Notes under the pieces: model-generated
The model's input: the letters and a program-made list of their open reading frames with translations, nothing else
What the model was told of the DNA's origin: nothing
The model's database searches: none
NCBI RefSeq assembly: GCF_002575655.3
Contig: NC_053037.3
Location: 146,641,207 to 146,705,206 of the forward strand
Length of the DNA stretch: 64,000 nt
From: Aegilops tauschii subsp. strangulata
Lineage: Eukaryota; Streptophyta; Magnoliopsida; Poales; Poaceae
Direction of reading: 5' to 3'
Shown here: positions 33,101 through 44,319 of the stretch, in pieces
How positions within the stretch are numbered: position 1 is the first letter of the stretch
Layout of the letters: each line of letters begins with the position of its first letter
Made by a program: the position numbers and the translations under genes

Positions 33101-34421
33101 CTCATGCTCATAAGATGCACAGATTAAATGAGACAAAAATAACAAATCTCCAAGTTCTGATAAGAACCAGTAGATAACAGCAAGTGGCACTCTTGCACCA
33201 GAGATTTGGGCATCAAGATGGCCTCTAATGAACATGGTGCAATTGAACAAAATGTAGAGCATCACGAGACGAACATTTTGACATATTACACGCATGAAAT
33301 GGAGCTATATGCAGAGAGTTATGCAATAACGAACAGGGGCATATATTATATCAGAAAAGACTTGGAGATTTCGGGGGGGGAAGAGAACAAGTCAACGCAC
33401 TCTCTGTCCAGATCCAATCGGGGCCGGGGCCGAGCCTCGAGCTCGCCGGCGACGGAAGGGAAGGAGGAGACAGCGGTGGAGGGCGGCGCCCGAGAGAGGA
33501 GGAGCAGGGCCGGGCTCGGTCGCCGGCGGGCTCCAAGGCGGCGGCGCGCGGCGGATCCGGCGGAGCTCCGGGCGGCGGCGGAGGGCGAGGACGGCGGTGG
33601 CCGGCGAGGCGACGGCGGCGGCGGCGCGGCGAGGCAGGAGCGCGGGCGGCGCGGGGAGGCGGAGGCCGGGCGGCGGCTCGGGGCCCGGTCGCGCGCGGGC
33701 GGGCCGGCCTCGGGCCCGGCGGGCCGCGGCGGCGCGGGGCGCGGTGGCGTGCCACGTGGTGGGCGCTGGTTCGCCGGGCGCGGTGGCGGGGAGATGTCCG
33801 GAGGGCGCCGGACACGTCCGGTGACGGCGGGGGAAGTTAGGGTTTCGGGGACTGCGAATGTTTTCGGAGGGGAGCACCTATAAATAGGTAGAGAGAGCTA
33901 GGAGAGTCCAAATGAGGTGCAGATTTCGCCCACATGATCGTGATCGAATGACCTGCAGCATGGAAGAGAGTTTGGTGGGTTTTGGGCTGGTTTTGAGGGG
34001 GGTTTTACTGCAACACACAAATGGACTTTGCGGATGCCCGGTTAACCGTTGGAGTACCAAACGACCTCCGAATGGAACGAAACTTGACCGGTGGTCTACC
34101 GGTGGTATACTAAGGCCACTTGACAAGCCTCGGTCCATTCCGAGAACGTTAGACACCCGCTCACGAAAGAAAACAAGAGGGGTGCGCCGGAGGAGATAGG
34201 AGCGCCGGATTGCAAAACGGACAACGGGGAAAATGTTCGGATGCAAGAGACGAACACGTATGCGAATGCAGTGCACATGATGACATGATATGAAATGCAT
34301 GACATGAACAAAATGCAAAACGAAAGACAAAACCCAACCACAGAGGGAATATCATAACACATAGCCGAAAATGGCAAGGGTCAGAGTTACAAATATGGCA
34401 AGTTACATCCGGGGTGTTACA
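30182..34421. mobile_element. Putative solo LTR or non-autonomous LTR element (4.24 kb), TGTAAC...GTTACA
   Basis: It begins TGTAACGCCCACGATGCGG and ends ATCCGGGGTGTTACA, flanked by ATAGT (30177-30181) and AAAGT (34422-34426), one mismatch. The ends occur once each, so no LTR pair is present inside. On the minus strand it starts TGTAACACCCCGGATGTAAC, an LTR type I have seen in wheat sequence, but I cannot name the family. The interior holds a long AT-rich stretch with repeated ACATGGCAAxxC and GCATGGCAAG words (31690-32780) and a GC-rich block (33415-33845). No retroviral domain is visible. Confidence 0.6.
33415..33845. other. GC-rich block inside the TGTAAC element
   Basis: About 430 bp of very high GC with long open frames on both strands (Gly/Arg/Ala-rich one way, Pro/Ala/Arg-rich the other). 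Frame openness follows from composition, so I do not call a gene. On the minus strand it may be a transcribed leader of the element. Confidence 0.55.
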
Positions 34422-36110
34422 AAAGTTAACCGACCTCAATAGACGGCAGAAACGCCAGCCCGCCGCACTTTGATAGAGACGAGGAGGGAGAAGCGATACA
34501 GGCTGCTGGATTACTAGAGATAGGTGTCGCACGGAAGCCAAGAAATATGGTGATAGCATGGGTTAGCCATGTACTAGTATGATGTAACTACACTGGGCTG
34601 TCATGTTTCGTACTCTTCCAGTCCACTGTGGAGATGATTGGTTAATTTTATATCGCTGAATAATATTAAATATTATGAGTGCAGACGCTCCACCACGAGG
34701 TTCCTTGCTCCTTCTCGGTCGTTTGGAATCTATGTTCTTCCACTCTATTTTTTTTACGTGAGCTTTGTTCATCCTTTTGCCAACACGCGAGACATCTAGC
34801 ATCAAGGTGCACGTGTTATGCAAGGATCGTTCCATCTATATGAAGAACACGGGGACTGGAACTACGAGACGGACATGTACCCAGGAGTGGATGTACGAAC
34901 CTGAGTAATGTAGTGCAGTAAGTGAAGTAGAAAGGCACAAATGGTATGAACATGCGTGGCATATATGGTGTGTTTGGTTGCGTTCTCGTCTCAGCATAGT
35001 TGTTCCCTCTTCATGCATGCTCAACTCAACACCCCTCTTCATGCATGCTCTCTTCATGCATGCTTCTAGTGTATTTGTGCTAAACTAGTGTGGACTCATA
35101 AACCCTCCATACACTCTACCAAACACCCAAAAGTAGGTCGACAAGGGAACTCTTGGGCGGCATTTGTCTCTTACTACGTACTACCACTAAATGTTGTACG
35201 TGCAATGCATGGTGATGTTATGGAGTACGTGCCTAAGTACTCTACTACTACTATATTAGTTGGAGGCACATATTAACTTTTATATTTGTTTACGTGTATG
35301 CCCCGAGACCTTCCAACTAGACGTGTCTTTCTCTCCAGGTCGCACTTTGTATCGTTCATACCACTAAGTACTACTACGTGTGGTCTCCGACCCAGAAGTG
35401 GAAGAAGTGGAGACGCTCTACCACGCTGTTTTTTCACGCTGGGCTCTACCACGCTGTTCATGTCCCACTCCTTTCGCTGACGTGTGGGACATCCAGCACG
35501 TGCCGTGTTTGGCACCCTTCATCGTAAGAGTTGAAACGCTAGCATTCATCAGAAATAAAAAATAATTATAAATCGGCAGTGATACTTTTTTTTGTGAACC
35601 AATCAGCAGTGATACTATACCACGCGGTTTCCTTGCTCCTCGATATCGGAAAGAATACTTCCGTTCGCCAACATGTGGGACGTCGACCATCCTGGTCCAC
35701 TTGCCATGCACGCAGAACTCCAAGGGAGAGTCACCCAGGTCGTCACGCCGCAGTAACAATGACTAATGAGCCGTCAAATCACAGGCCCACTTCCCACTTT
35801 GAAGTTGCTCGGACGAAGGAACCATCATGACTTCGTTGAATTCCGCTTCTTGAAGAAAACTACTATACCAGCAGTACTGCTAGCTATAGTAGTTACTCCA
35901 ACAGAGGCCTCCTTTCGTTCATAGGATAGGAATATGAAAATCATAGGAAGTGAGATGACATGCATCTCAATTCCTATAGAGAAAGAGATGTCATTTGATG
36001 CTTAGGATAGGAATTTTTCCATTTAGTCTAGGCTAATGTACTGGTAATTTGCTCTAAAAAACTACAGTAGTAACTAGTAGTATTGGTACATGCTCGTACT
36101 CAAACACAGA
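34422..36110. other. CACTA interior with internal repeats, no gene
   Basis: Recurrent phrases such as CACGCTGTT, GCTCTACCACG and TTCATCAGAAATAAA occur several times. 35630-35880 duplicates 39195-39415 (separate entry). No frame is recognised. Confidence 0.45.
35630..35880. repeat. Segment duplicated at 39195-39415
   Basis: ATATCGGAAAGAATACTT, then CATGTGGGACGTCGACCATC, then GGACGAAGGAACCATCATGA and TTCGTTGAATTCCGCTTCTT occur in the same order at both places, with a few indels. The other copy starts near 39195. Spacing is about 3.56 kb. Confidence 0.85.
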
Positions 36111-36134
36111 CACACACACTAACTACTAGTACTA

Positions 36135-36521
36135 CTACTTCTCACATGCTGGCCAGACGCTGTCGTTCTCCTTCCCGGCTTTGTCGGTGACACCCCACCA
36201 TGCTTGGATCTCCGCCGACCTCTCCGCAGCAGCGCGTGCGTCCTTTTCTTTCTTGCGGTGGCGGGCCTCTCTTTTCTTGAGTGCTTTCTGACTTTTCCGC
36301 TCCCTCTGTGCGGCTTTGGCCACCTCTTACTCTACCGCCCATTCGGCCTTGGCATCTTCAAATTCCTCCCACATAGTTGTGAGGTCGCGAGCGGCGATGA
36401 ACTCGGCACGGCGGGATGCCATCGCTTCCCTACCATTTTGTGTGCGGTCGTGGGCGGCGAGGAACTCGGCGCGGCGGGATGCCATCGCTGCCTTACCGGT
36501 TAGTGTGCGGCGCGGTGGCAT
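36135..36521 (-). pseudogene. Charged coiled-coil-like ORF with one stop, captured gene candidate
   Basis: The minus frame runs from ATG at 36521 to a stop at 36135 with one in-frame TAA at 36327-36329; past it the frame continues. It begins MPPRRTLTGKAAMASRRAEF. A ~21-residue unit is repeated (AMASRRAEFLAAHDRT and AMASRRAEFIAARDLT), then a Glu/Trp-rich MWEEFEDAKAEW, then an extended Lys/Arg/Glu/Ala helix-like segment (KSQKALKKREARHRKKEKDA) and an IQAWWGVTDKAGKEND end. Full length would be about 128 residues. Composition suggests a nuclear, coiled-coil-rich protein; I do not recognise the family. The TAA lies where CAA (Gln) would fit, consistent with C-to-T decay. Confidence 0.5.
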
Positions 36522-37371
36522 GAACGACGCTTGGTGAGAGCTCTGGGGTGGAGTGGCCGGACAACCGTATAGTGCATTGGTTTGTCAAGAGCTCAAGGAC
36601 AGAAGACGAAGCAAATTTGGATTCCCCTTCAATCTTGGTCATTTATTACCGAGTAAAATGCATTGGCGGTCATCGAACTTGTCTTGATAGCTCACTTTGA
36701 TCATTGTATACGAGATATGGTGATTATACGGTCACTGGCTCAGCGTATAGCTCCGTATTTGTCTGGTTGACCAGTCAAACAGTCCGCATGCGCCTCATCA
36801 GCTCGTGTTCTTTATCTATCTACGCGGGCCTACCTGTCAATGGAGAAAGAAATACTGTAAAAACCAAAATTATGCATATCTGGGGAATCAAACCACGGAC
36901 TCGTCGCTACAACGCACCCTCGTCAGCCAAATGAAAATGAAATACTTCGCGTCAGACACTCACGCTCACGCTGTCAAAGCATGCTAATGCATGCACGTCG
37001 CCCTCTAAATCAAAGTCCTGCTCATGGCGCAATGCAAACGGCGAGCCCATCACCTGCGTGCCCCGGCGGTGCCTGACATTACTGTTTAGACGTTTGATGG
37101 AGGCCTACGCGAACGCCGAGCATGTATTCACCTGGCTCAACACCAACGGTCATACTCGTACCGCCTTGCTCATGTATATCGTCCATCACAACGACAATCT
37201 ATAAAACAGCCTAAGCTAGAGAGGGTACTATGGTAGTATGGTACGGAGTATGTACTATCGTGAGTGACTGATCTTAGTGCCACTGCACACCGAAACCCCT
37301 TCCATCGCTAGCGCGTGCTTCCCGCCTGAAACAGTCACCGTCTCTCCAAAATGTCAATGCCGCATTCACCG
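36522..37371. other. CACTA interior, nothing recognised
   Basis: Includes the upstream region of the minus-strand ORF (36522-36660) and ordinary AT/GC mixed sequence with no supported feature. 37300-37370 is the partner of 29560-29640. Confidence 0.35.
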
Positions 37372-37468
37372 GACTTAACTGCAGGTGCAATTGGTGTGTC
37401 ACTGACATGCGGGCCAGATGCCCGTTGGGCCCACATGTCAGTAACCCAAACGCATCTGCAGTTAAGTC
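37372..37468. repeat. 97-bp nested hairpin (MITE-like)
   Basis: The outer arms GACTTAACTGCAG (37372-37384) and CTGCAGTTAAGTC (37456-37468) are perfect 13-bp inverted repeats. Inside, TCACTGACATGCGGGCC and GGGCCCACATGTCAGT form a second stem around GATGCCCGTT. This could be a small folded-back MITE; flanking duplication is unclear. Confidence 0.7.
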
Positions 37469-37557
37469 ACTGAAGCAGCGTCCGCATTCATGCTCGACGA
37501 ACCTACTCCAGCGCCAGTTGTCCATCCGTCTGCCGCGGCTCATTGCCATTCACCCGC

Positions 37558-37860
37558 TATATTAACTTGAGCCGCAGCTCCCAGCCATAGCCAAAGACCC
37601 ACACTTATTCTCCTCCGGTCCCTTCCTTCTGTCGGCACCACTTCAACCATGACCTCCTGGTGCTCTAAAGCTCTCTTGGACGTACTATCGCAGGAGCAGA
37701 CGAGGGGCATCGGCAGTTCCGCTTCGGGCGCGCTCCAAAGCTCTCTTCGACGTACTGTCCCAGGAGCAAACGACGGAGATCGCCGGCACCCCCCCCCCCC
37801 CCTGGCCGCCCTCCGCCGCCACGACCACGAAGCCGGCGCGCGTGTGCGGGCGTAGCCGGC
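37558..37860 (+). pseudogene. Promoter plus first-exon fragment with a ~74-bp internal duplication
   Basis: TATATTAA at 37558, a leader, then ATG at 37649 opening a frame (MTSWCSKALLDVLSQEQT). The phrase AAAGCTCTCTTGGACGTACT at 37666 recurs as AAAGCTCTCTTCGACGTACT at 37737 with the following CAGGAGCAgACGA words, so the start of the frame is duplicated. A poly-C run at 37790-37802 then disrupts it. It looks like a captured 5' gene fragment; product unknown. Confidence 0.4.
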
Positions 37861-40040
37861 AGCGAGGAAGAGTAGTACACGGTAGGTCGCCGCCGCTCTG
37901 GAGGAGGAGGTTATCGAGGCGGATGAGGAGGAGGCAAAGGCAATGGCCGGCTTTCTCGGGTTCATGGCCGGACATGGTGGTCCGGCGCCGGCGATCGTTT
38001 AGATTAGGTTTACAGTAGGTTTTAGTACGGTTTGTGCGAAATATGTAATGAATTTCGTCCAGTTTGTAGGAAAAGTTTTCGAAATGTAATGAATTTCATC
38101 CGGTTAATTTGAAATTTGCTTTGTTTGCACGAATTTCGTCCGGTTAGTTCACATAGTTGTCGAAAGGTATGCGGGCAGCATCGGATGGCATCCATCAGTG
38201 TCCTCGGACAGATGCCGGTGTAAATTTGTGGGCCAGCGCTGGATATGCCCTAACTATCATGCTATAATCGCTAACAATCCTCCATTATTTGGCAGGGAAC
38301 AGTTATCCCTCGATCAAAATCAGATCCGCGGTGTTTCGCACTCCTCCCGCGTAAGAGTGTAAACTCTTGCTTACATAAAAATGGAGCAAGTGGACGGCAC
38401 TGTAGCACGTCATATCACTCGAACTAGCCCGCCTAACGAGCGGGAAAGCACCGCCCTCGTCATTTTGTTCTGGATTTCTATCGATCGATCACGCAAAAAT
38501 GTTACGCTTTGCAAGTTCTAAAGGAAAAGGCGGCACACTTACGACTCGTACGTGTCGCAACCCCGACAGTCCGGCTCGCACGCTGCTCACCAGAGGGGAC
38601 ACGCGTTGTCGTGCAATTTCACTGACATGTGGGACCGTAATTGAATAAACCGTCGATAGCCGAAATCTAATCGCTCGGCGGGCGTCGGCTGAGAAGAGAG
38701 AAACTGGGGAGGGAGAAGAGATCGCCCGCCCGCCGCGCATGGACTCCAAGAAATATATGGTGATAATGTGAGGTGGGCCATGCTGGAGTCCGGACCGCTT
38801 CCGGAGCCCACTCTCACCGCCCTGGCCCCTTAAGACGCCAGCTGCCCGCCGCATGCATGCATAGCAAGTAGTACTCCTTATGTGGAGGAGAGAGAGGCAT
38901 TGACAAAGTCAAGGAGTGGGCTCTGCAAGAGCCCGTCTCTACACGTGCTCCTAGGTATAAAAATAATAATTCTAAAAAAGGCATAAAAAACAATTGTGTC
39001 TTAAAAAAGAAAGGTAAAAAACATTTGAGAGAAAATAGATAGAGAGAAAGTGAGAAAAAGTTGTAACCTGGGCATTACATGAGGAAGGAGGGAGTGGTGC
39101 ACATGCCAAGTTCACTGGGCTGCCGTGTTTCACACTCCTCCGTCGTAACAGTGGAGACAATAGCTTTCATCAAAAATAAACAATGAATACTCGTTGCTCG
39201 TCCTCTATATCGGAAAGAATACTTTCATTCGCTGACATGTGGGACGTCGACCATCCTGGTCCACCTGCCATGCACAAAATTATCCTGGTCTACCCCGGTC
39301 GTATCGCAGGCCCGACCTTTCCCACTGTAAGTTGTTCGGACGAAGGAACCATCATGACTTCGTTGAATTCCGCTTCTTCAAGAAAACTTACTGTACCCGC
39401 AATACTGCTACCACACGCGAAGACTGGACGACACTGTACCACGTCATATCACTGAAACCCACTAGGCCAAACTAGCCCGCCTAGGTCATCTATTTTGGAA
39501 CGGAGGGAGTACGTCTCTGCACTGCTATGATTTTGTGATGCACGTTCTCTGTACTTTTGCTACCATTTTCCTACCGTATGAACCAAATGAGGCCTGAATG
39601 TATGTCGACTATTGTATGATCGATCGCTAAGCCTACAATTTTAGGAGCTAGGGCTATTGGTCGATCGACAAGGGATAAGTATAAGCGTACCACGAGCTCA
39701 ACAGCCCCAACGTTTCTCTTCGGGAGTGTTTTGCAAGTACTATAGCTCGCACAGTAGCTAGCCTACTAACACCAAGAATCATCAAACAAGCCCTGCTGAT
39801 ATGATAAACAGTTCAAACTTACATCTAAGCATGCCATATATTACATCAAAAGCTGGTGAGGATACATCTGTTTCCATAACTCGGAGAGGATTCGCATGAT
39901 TCATCGCATGATTCACTATCAAACAAAAGTAGCAAGATCCGCCCACACAAGATAGTGCACTAGCCCTAAGATGGTTTGATAACACGCATCGTTCTGGTAA
40001 TTAAACACAGGGCAATGCAAACTACCCTGAAGGATTAGCG
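37861..40040. other. CACTA interior, no supported gene
   Basis: 38390-38430 and 39424-39485 share GGACGxCACTGTAxCACGTC and CTAGCCCGCCTA. 39195-39415 is the second copy of the 35630-35880 segment. 39490-39511 (TTTTGGAACGGAGGGAGTA) is a broken Stowaway end. Antisense frames at 39782-39985 are not recognised. Confidence 0.4.
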
Positions 40041-40047
40041 CGACCAA

Positions 40048-40721
40048 CTATTTCTTGTCATCGATCTCTCGGGCAATGACCACAGCACGGACAGCGGCAT
40101 GGGAATCGATTTCTGAAGCGATGTCCACAGGACTGACCGCGACATCGGAATCGATCTCTGGGGCGATGTCCACAGGATGGACGGCGGCATCGGAATCGAT
40201 CTCCGGGGCGATGCCAACAGGAAGGGCCACGACATCGGAATCATCAAGGACGTCCACCGGCACCTGCACAACCCTAACATATTAGCAAGCACATTGCAAA
40301 TAATCAAAAACCACAACTATGGTAATAAGCCATTATTTTTTACCTTGTGCAGCTCACCGGGGGATCTCATCCCTCCGGGGGCCATCTCCTCGTCCTCGAT
40401 GGGGGCCATCACCTTGCCAGGGGAATACTGCTTCTCAACAGCGACTATCTCCTCAAACTCGGTCTTGAGCCTCACATAGGTGGCAATCAGAGTTCCTGGG
40501 GTAGGCACGGTGGGGCCCTTGCTGTTCTTCCAACTTTCTTTGAGGAGTTCGTCCGCCAACGTCCTCAACTCTTTGGCCAGTGCTTGTTTCTTGGAGTTCT
40601 TCATCTCCATGGGTTGGCCCGCCAACATGGTCAACTCGTTGGTCGGTGCTCGCTTCCTGGAGATCGCTGTCTCCAGTGGGTTGTCCGCCGGCAACTCTTT
40701 GCCTAGTGCTCCAGGATCCAT
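40048..40721 (-). CDS. Two-exon gene with 15-residue repeats, captured gene candidate, function unknown
   Basis: Exon 1 runs from ATG at 40721 to 40344 (126 codons, MDPGALGKELPADNP onward). The donor AAG|GTAAAAA and acceptor GTGCAG|GTGCCG define an 80-bp intron (40343-40264), and exon 2 (40263-40048) continues in phase 0 to a TAG. The product is about 197 residues, acidic/basic mixed, soluble. The C-terminal exon is mostly four tandem 15-residue units of the type PVDIAPEIDSDAAVH. No domain is recognised. The frame also extends upstream of the ATG, but that part is poorly coding and the MDPG start follows a TTTGTCAG that could itself be an acceptor, so a 5' untranslated exon is possible. No internal stop is seen, so it may be expressed from within the transposon; unverified. 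Confidence 0.5.
40070..40249. repeat. Four 45-bp tandem repeats in exon 2
   Basis: Units at 40070, 40115, 40160 and 40205, each 45 bp and sharing GGCATCGGAATCGATCTCT-like and GATGTCCACAGGA-like phrases. Length divisible by three keeps the frame. Confidence 0.85.
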
Positions 40722-42880
40722 CAATGAACTGACAAACAAAAAGCAATCGAAAGGAAACGACAATCTCAATGAAAACGGGAAAAGAATAGGATGTGAGAAT
40801 CGGTCGGTGCTTTGCAAAAAGAAGATTCTTGGAATGAAAATATAGCAGCATAACTGATTCGCCCACCTTTCCTTCGTCGGTACAGAAGAAAAATGGCAGA
40901 AGTGAGTAGCCTGGAGTGAGGTTTTCTTCAAGAAAGGGAAGGAAGGGCTTGAATGAGCGTTCCAGTGAAATGATGGTTGCTTCGTCCAGTCCAACTTGGA
41001 GGCCACCTTACCACTGCTGGTAAAGGTGTGGGTTTTGTGATATGACGGGTCATGACGGCCACACCGGGGTGACAGGTGAGTCTCGACTGTAGCACCTCGC
41101 TGTGATTTGGTGGATGGCACGCGGGCCCGGATGCTTTGAAATGTCCCGCATGTAGATAGAACGGCTAGTCATATAGGAGTGCTCAATATTGTGCACCGCG
41201 ACCAAGGCGGAGAGGAAAATGAGAGAACTACGTAATTAATGCATGAGTTTAATTAGGGTAGTTTTGTAAAGTACGAGATACATTCCTCCAATCGCAAAAT
41301 TACTTGGTTCATGAGATTTGAGATTTGAGCCCTATAAACCGGAAGGGAGGGAGTACTGCACACGGTGTAGTCTAGTCACTTGTTGAAATCTCTAGAAAGG
41401 CAAATACTCCTTTCCAGTTTACAGGGCTATACTACTCCCTCCGTCTAGGTGTGTAAGTCATCTTACGAAAACCAAATAGTCCCAAAACACTTAGGCGCGG
41501 TGCATTAACTTCTACCTTGTTTCTTGTTTCTTGACATATCAACCAATAAGAGATGAGAGGTGTGCATGCTTTTACTGACTTGCAATGGCTAGTTCATTGC
41601 ATGCAATGCTATTAATTAGCAAATAAACATTGGTGACCCCAGGAGGAAACGGTGCTAAGCGCGTGGACCTATGCAGAATGAGTATCAACCAATGGATAAT
41701 GGAGTTTAATCGTTAAACAATAGCAATTTTGTCTCATGCAAGAGCCTGGCTAGTATTCCAAGGAACCGCACCACGCGAGCGTTCGCAACTGCCATGTTCG
41801 GGTTGCGCTTGGCTCTTTCGCCTCTTTGAGAAGACGAACAATGATGTTACTCCTACTTCTACAGTATCGAATCCACTGCTGCATGTTTGTCCACCTCGTG
41901 CGGGAGGGATAGCGTGTAGCGAAAGCTTCTACTTACTGCTCCTGCCTTTGCGTCTATGAAAGGTGGGCCCAACAGGTGGTTGGCCCTCCTGTCATGCAGT
42001 CAAAGGCAGGTGCAGTTAAGGCACCGGAGCTCAGTCCGCGAGGGAGAGGGCGTTGTAGTAATCAAATTTCTCGGTCTTGTACGAGTTGACGCGACACATC
42101 AAAGCATTGCACTCAATATAAGTCTTTTTACACATTTCAAATGGGCTACTTCGTATGTAGGAGTAGACGTATTCTGCTTCGTATGTAGTCACTTGTTGCA
42201 ATCTCTAAAAAGACTTATATTTGGAAACGGAGGGAGTACAACGCATGCATGCATGCCGTGACTTTCCTTTTGATACTTGCATGTCTTGATTTGATGCACC
42301 TTGCCAAATTTTGACTATAAATTTAACTAACCAAAATTTCATGCATGTCACAAAAAATTACGGGGCTGTTTGGATTGTGACTATGTTTGTCTTATGTTGC
42401 CACATTATTTTTCCCACACTTGCCACACTTGCCTAACCTGAGTTTCTCAAATTGTTAGACACACTTTGGCTTGCCTAAGGGAATCTTGCCACAATTTTTG
42501 TGTCTATGACATGTGGGGTTCACCGCTAATAAAAAATTTCTTGTCTTAGGTGTGGCTAATAAGAAAGACTTATATTTAGTTACGGAGGGAGTAGAAAATA
42601 TAAATAATAATGCATGTTGGGGAAACCCACGTTTTCGCTAACTTTAGCTGTGGGCTTGTTCACAATTTTTACGAGGGGGTGGTTGTTCCTTTAATGGAGG
42701 GACTTGTAGTACCAGACTTGAACGATACAAAGTGCGACCTGGCACACTGTAACACCACTTGGAACAAGCGGGTAGCCATCTCAAAAAACAATCAACAACT
42801 AAAAAACCGCGACCTGGCATGTAGTAGTACACAATTTTAAACGATTGTTTTGATGGAGTGAAAAAGGAAAACTACCCCAC
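40722..42880. other. CACTA interior with broken MITE ends
   Basis: 41432 onward starts CTCCCTCCGTCTAGGTGTGT, one end of a MITE whose other end I cannot find. 42117-42237 is a Stowaway remnant (right end TTATATTTGGAAACGGAGGG, left end decayed). 42563-42593 ends another (TTATATTTAGTTACGGAGGG). No gene is supported. Confidence 0.5.
42117..42237. mobile_element. Decayed Stowaway MITE
   Basis: The left part reads ATATAAGTCTTTTTACAC and the right part AAAAAGACTTATATTTGGAA then CGGAGGGAG. The arms are complementary across the AGTC/GACT region; the left terminal CTCCCTCCG is lost. Confidence 0.6.
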
Positions 42881-43356
42881 TACGTATATATAGGCTGGAG
42901 CCTCCGCGCTTGCTTGCTAGGGTTGCTCTATTCACACACTCTCATCCTCTCCAGATCTAAACAAGATAGGGGTAGTAACACTGTCTTTCTCCCTTCAAAA
43001 AACACTGGCTTTCTATCCTCACCGCTGGTTACAGATCCGGACGTATCCCCCTCCGTCGGTGAAGGGGAGGAGCGGCAGCGTTTAGGCCGTCGTCGACAGT
43101 GAGGGAGGAGACCCACTGCTGGCCGCACCGTTATCTCTGGCCGAGCGCCGGCGCGGGAGGTCCTCCGATCCCTTCGTCATTGCCTGTGGGAGGATCCGGC
43201 CTCCCGCCGCCCACCTATCCACATCCTGACGACCTTCAGGTATATCTTCGTTCGAAACCGCCTTAGCTCTACTTCCCCAGCTCGCTACGTCGCTGCATGT
43301 GCGTGATTTTCTACCTCTCAGCCCCTCTCGATCGGATGGTCCAATGTCACAATTTT

Positions 43357-43461
43357 TTTCTTCTAGTCCGAAAATACTTGTCATTGAAATGGATGTATCA
43401 AGATGTATTTTAGTTCTAGACACATCCATTTTGATGACAAGTAATTCCGGACGGAGGGAGT
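43357..43461. mobile_element. Stowaway MITE (Thalos-like), left end decayed
   Basis: TCCGAAAATACTTGTCATTG on the left and, inverted, CTCCCTCCGTCCGGAATTAC on the right, with the ATGGATGTATC and internal GATACATCC-like symmetric core typical of this MITE. Flanking TA follows at 43462. Confidence 0.8.
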
Positions 43462-43823
43462 ACTTGGTTCAAACAAGAAATAAAGTGGGGGTGGGGGAAT
43501 TTAGTATGTACATCGGACTTGGTACAAACAGGAAGGAAAGGGGGTGAAAGTAGTACAGACTGGTCATCCAACCGGTCTCTTGGTCGAAAAGGGAAATATA
43601 GGGGTAACGTTGTACACAGTGGTATGACCAGGACTAGATTTGCTATCCACACATAGGATTAGGTGGCTAGAGTGAACAAAAATGGGACCAACCCAGATAT
43701 GTTTCTTGGATGTTTGTTTCTCGGGGCAACAAACTATGAATCACCACTTTATGCCCCTGTTTACGTACATGGTGTTGGACTGCTGGTGCACCCACTGTCC
43801 CATGCCCTTATGCCAAATATTTA

Positions 43824-44319
43824 GGCTCCGTTCGGAATAAAGGGGCAGAAAACATAGGTCTTGATGAAAATAGAGGAATAGGAAAGGAATGTAGGTATAA
43901 AACTATGGAACAGCGAACCGGAGGAAACTCTCAAGAGAATGTGTTCGGATGGACTACGAAATGTACAGATTTGTTTTTTTAGAGTAGCATGCTTGGTAGT
44001 ATGAGATGCTATTTGTTTATTCAGCTGCACAGTGACTACTCTTGTCCTCACCTCACATACCACACATAGGTTGATTTTTTATTCCGGCAGCACAGCAACC
44101 TGTCTAACGCATGGCAGCGAGCGCCTGCCTCGGGCTTCCGCCCAAAAAATGAGCAGCGCGTGGATGTTTCTAATCCTATGGAATCAGTACTACCAGACTA
44201 GCTTTCCTATGAAACACTATTCACCTTTCCCGTGTTTCGAACGGTTGGAAGGGAAAGAATACCGTAGGAATTGTGTTCCTACGAAAATCCTGCACCAAAC
44301 CTGTGAACCGAACGCAGCC
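43824..44319. mobile_element. Tourist-like (PIF/Harbinger) MITE, 496 bp, TSD TTA
   Basis: It begins GGCTCCGTTCGGAA and ends, inverted, GGCTGCGTTCGGTTC, flanked by TTA at 43821-43823 and 44320-44322. The TTA duplication and TIR type fit the Harbinger class. It has no coding capacity. Confidence 0.8.

Noticed and set aside
33206..33883. 225-codon plus-strand frame and 154-161-codon minus-strand frames over a GC-rich block
   Set aside because: Both strands are open at once and the products are low-complexity Gly/Arg or Pro/Ala/Arg; openness follows from base composition.
40317..41120. Full 267-codon minus frame as one exon
   Set aside because: The N-terminal 133 codons are poorly coding and the donor at 40343 with acceptor at 40264 gives a better model starting at 40721.
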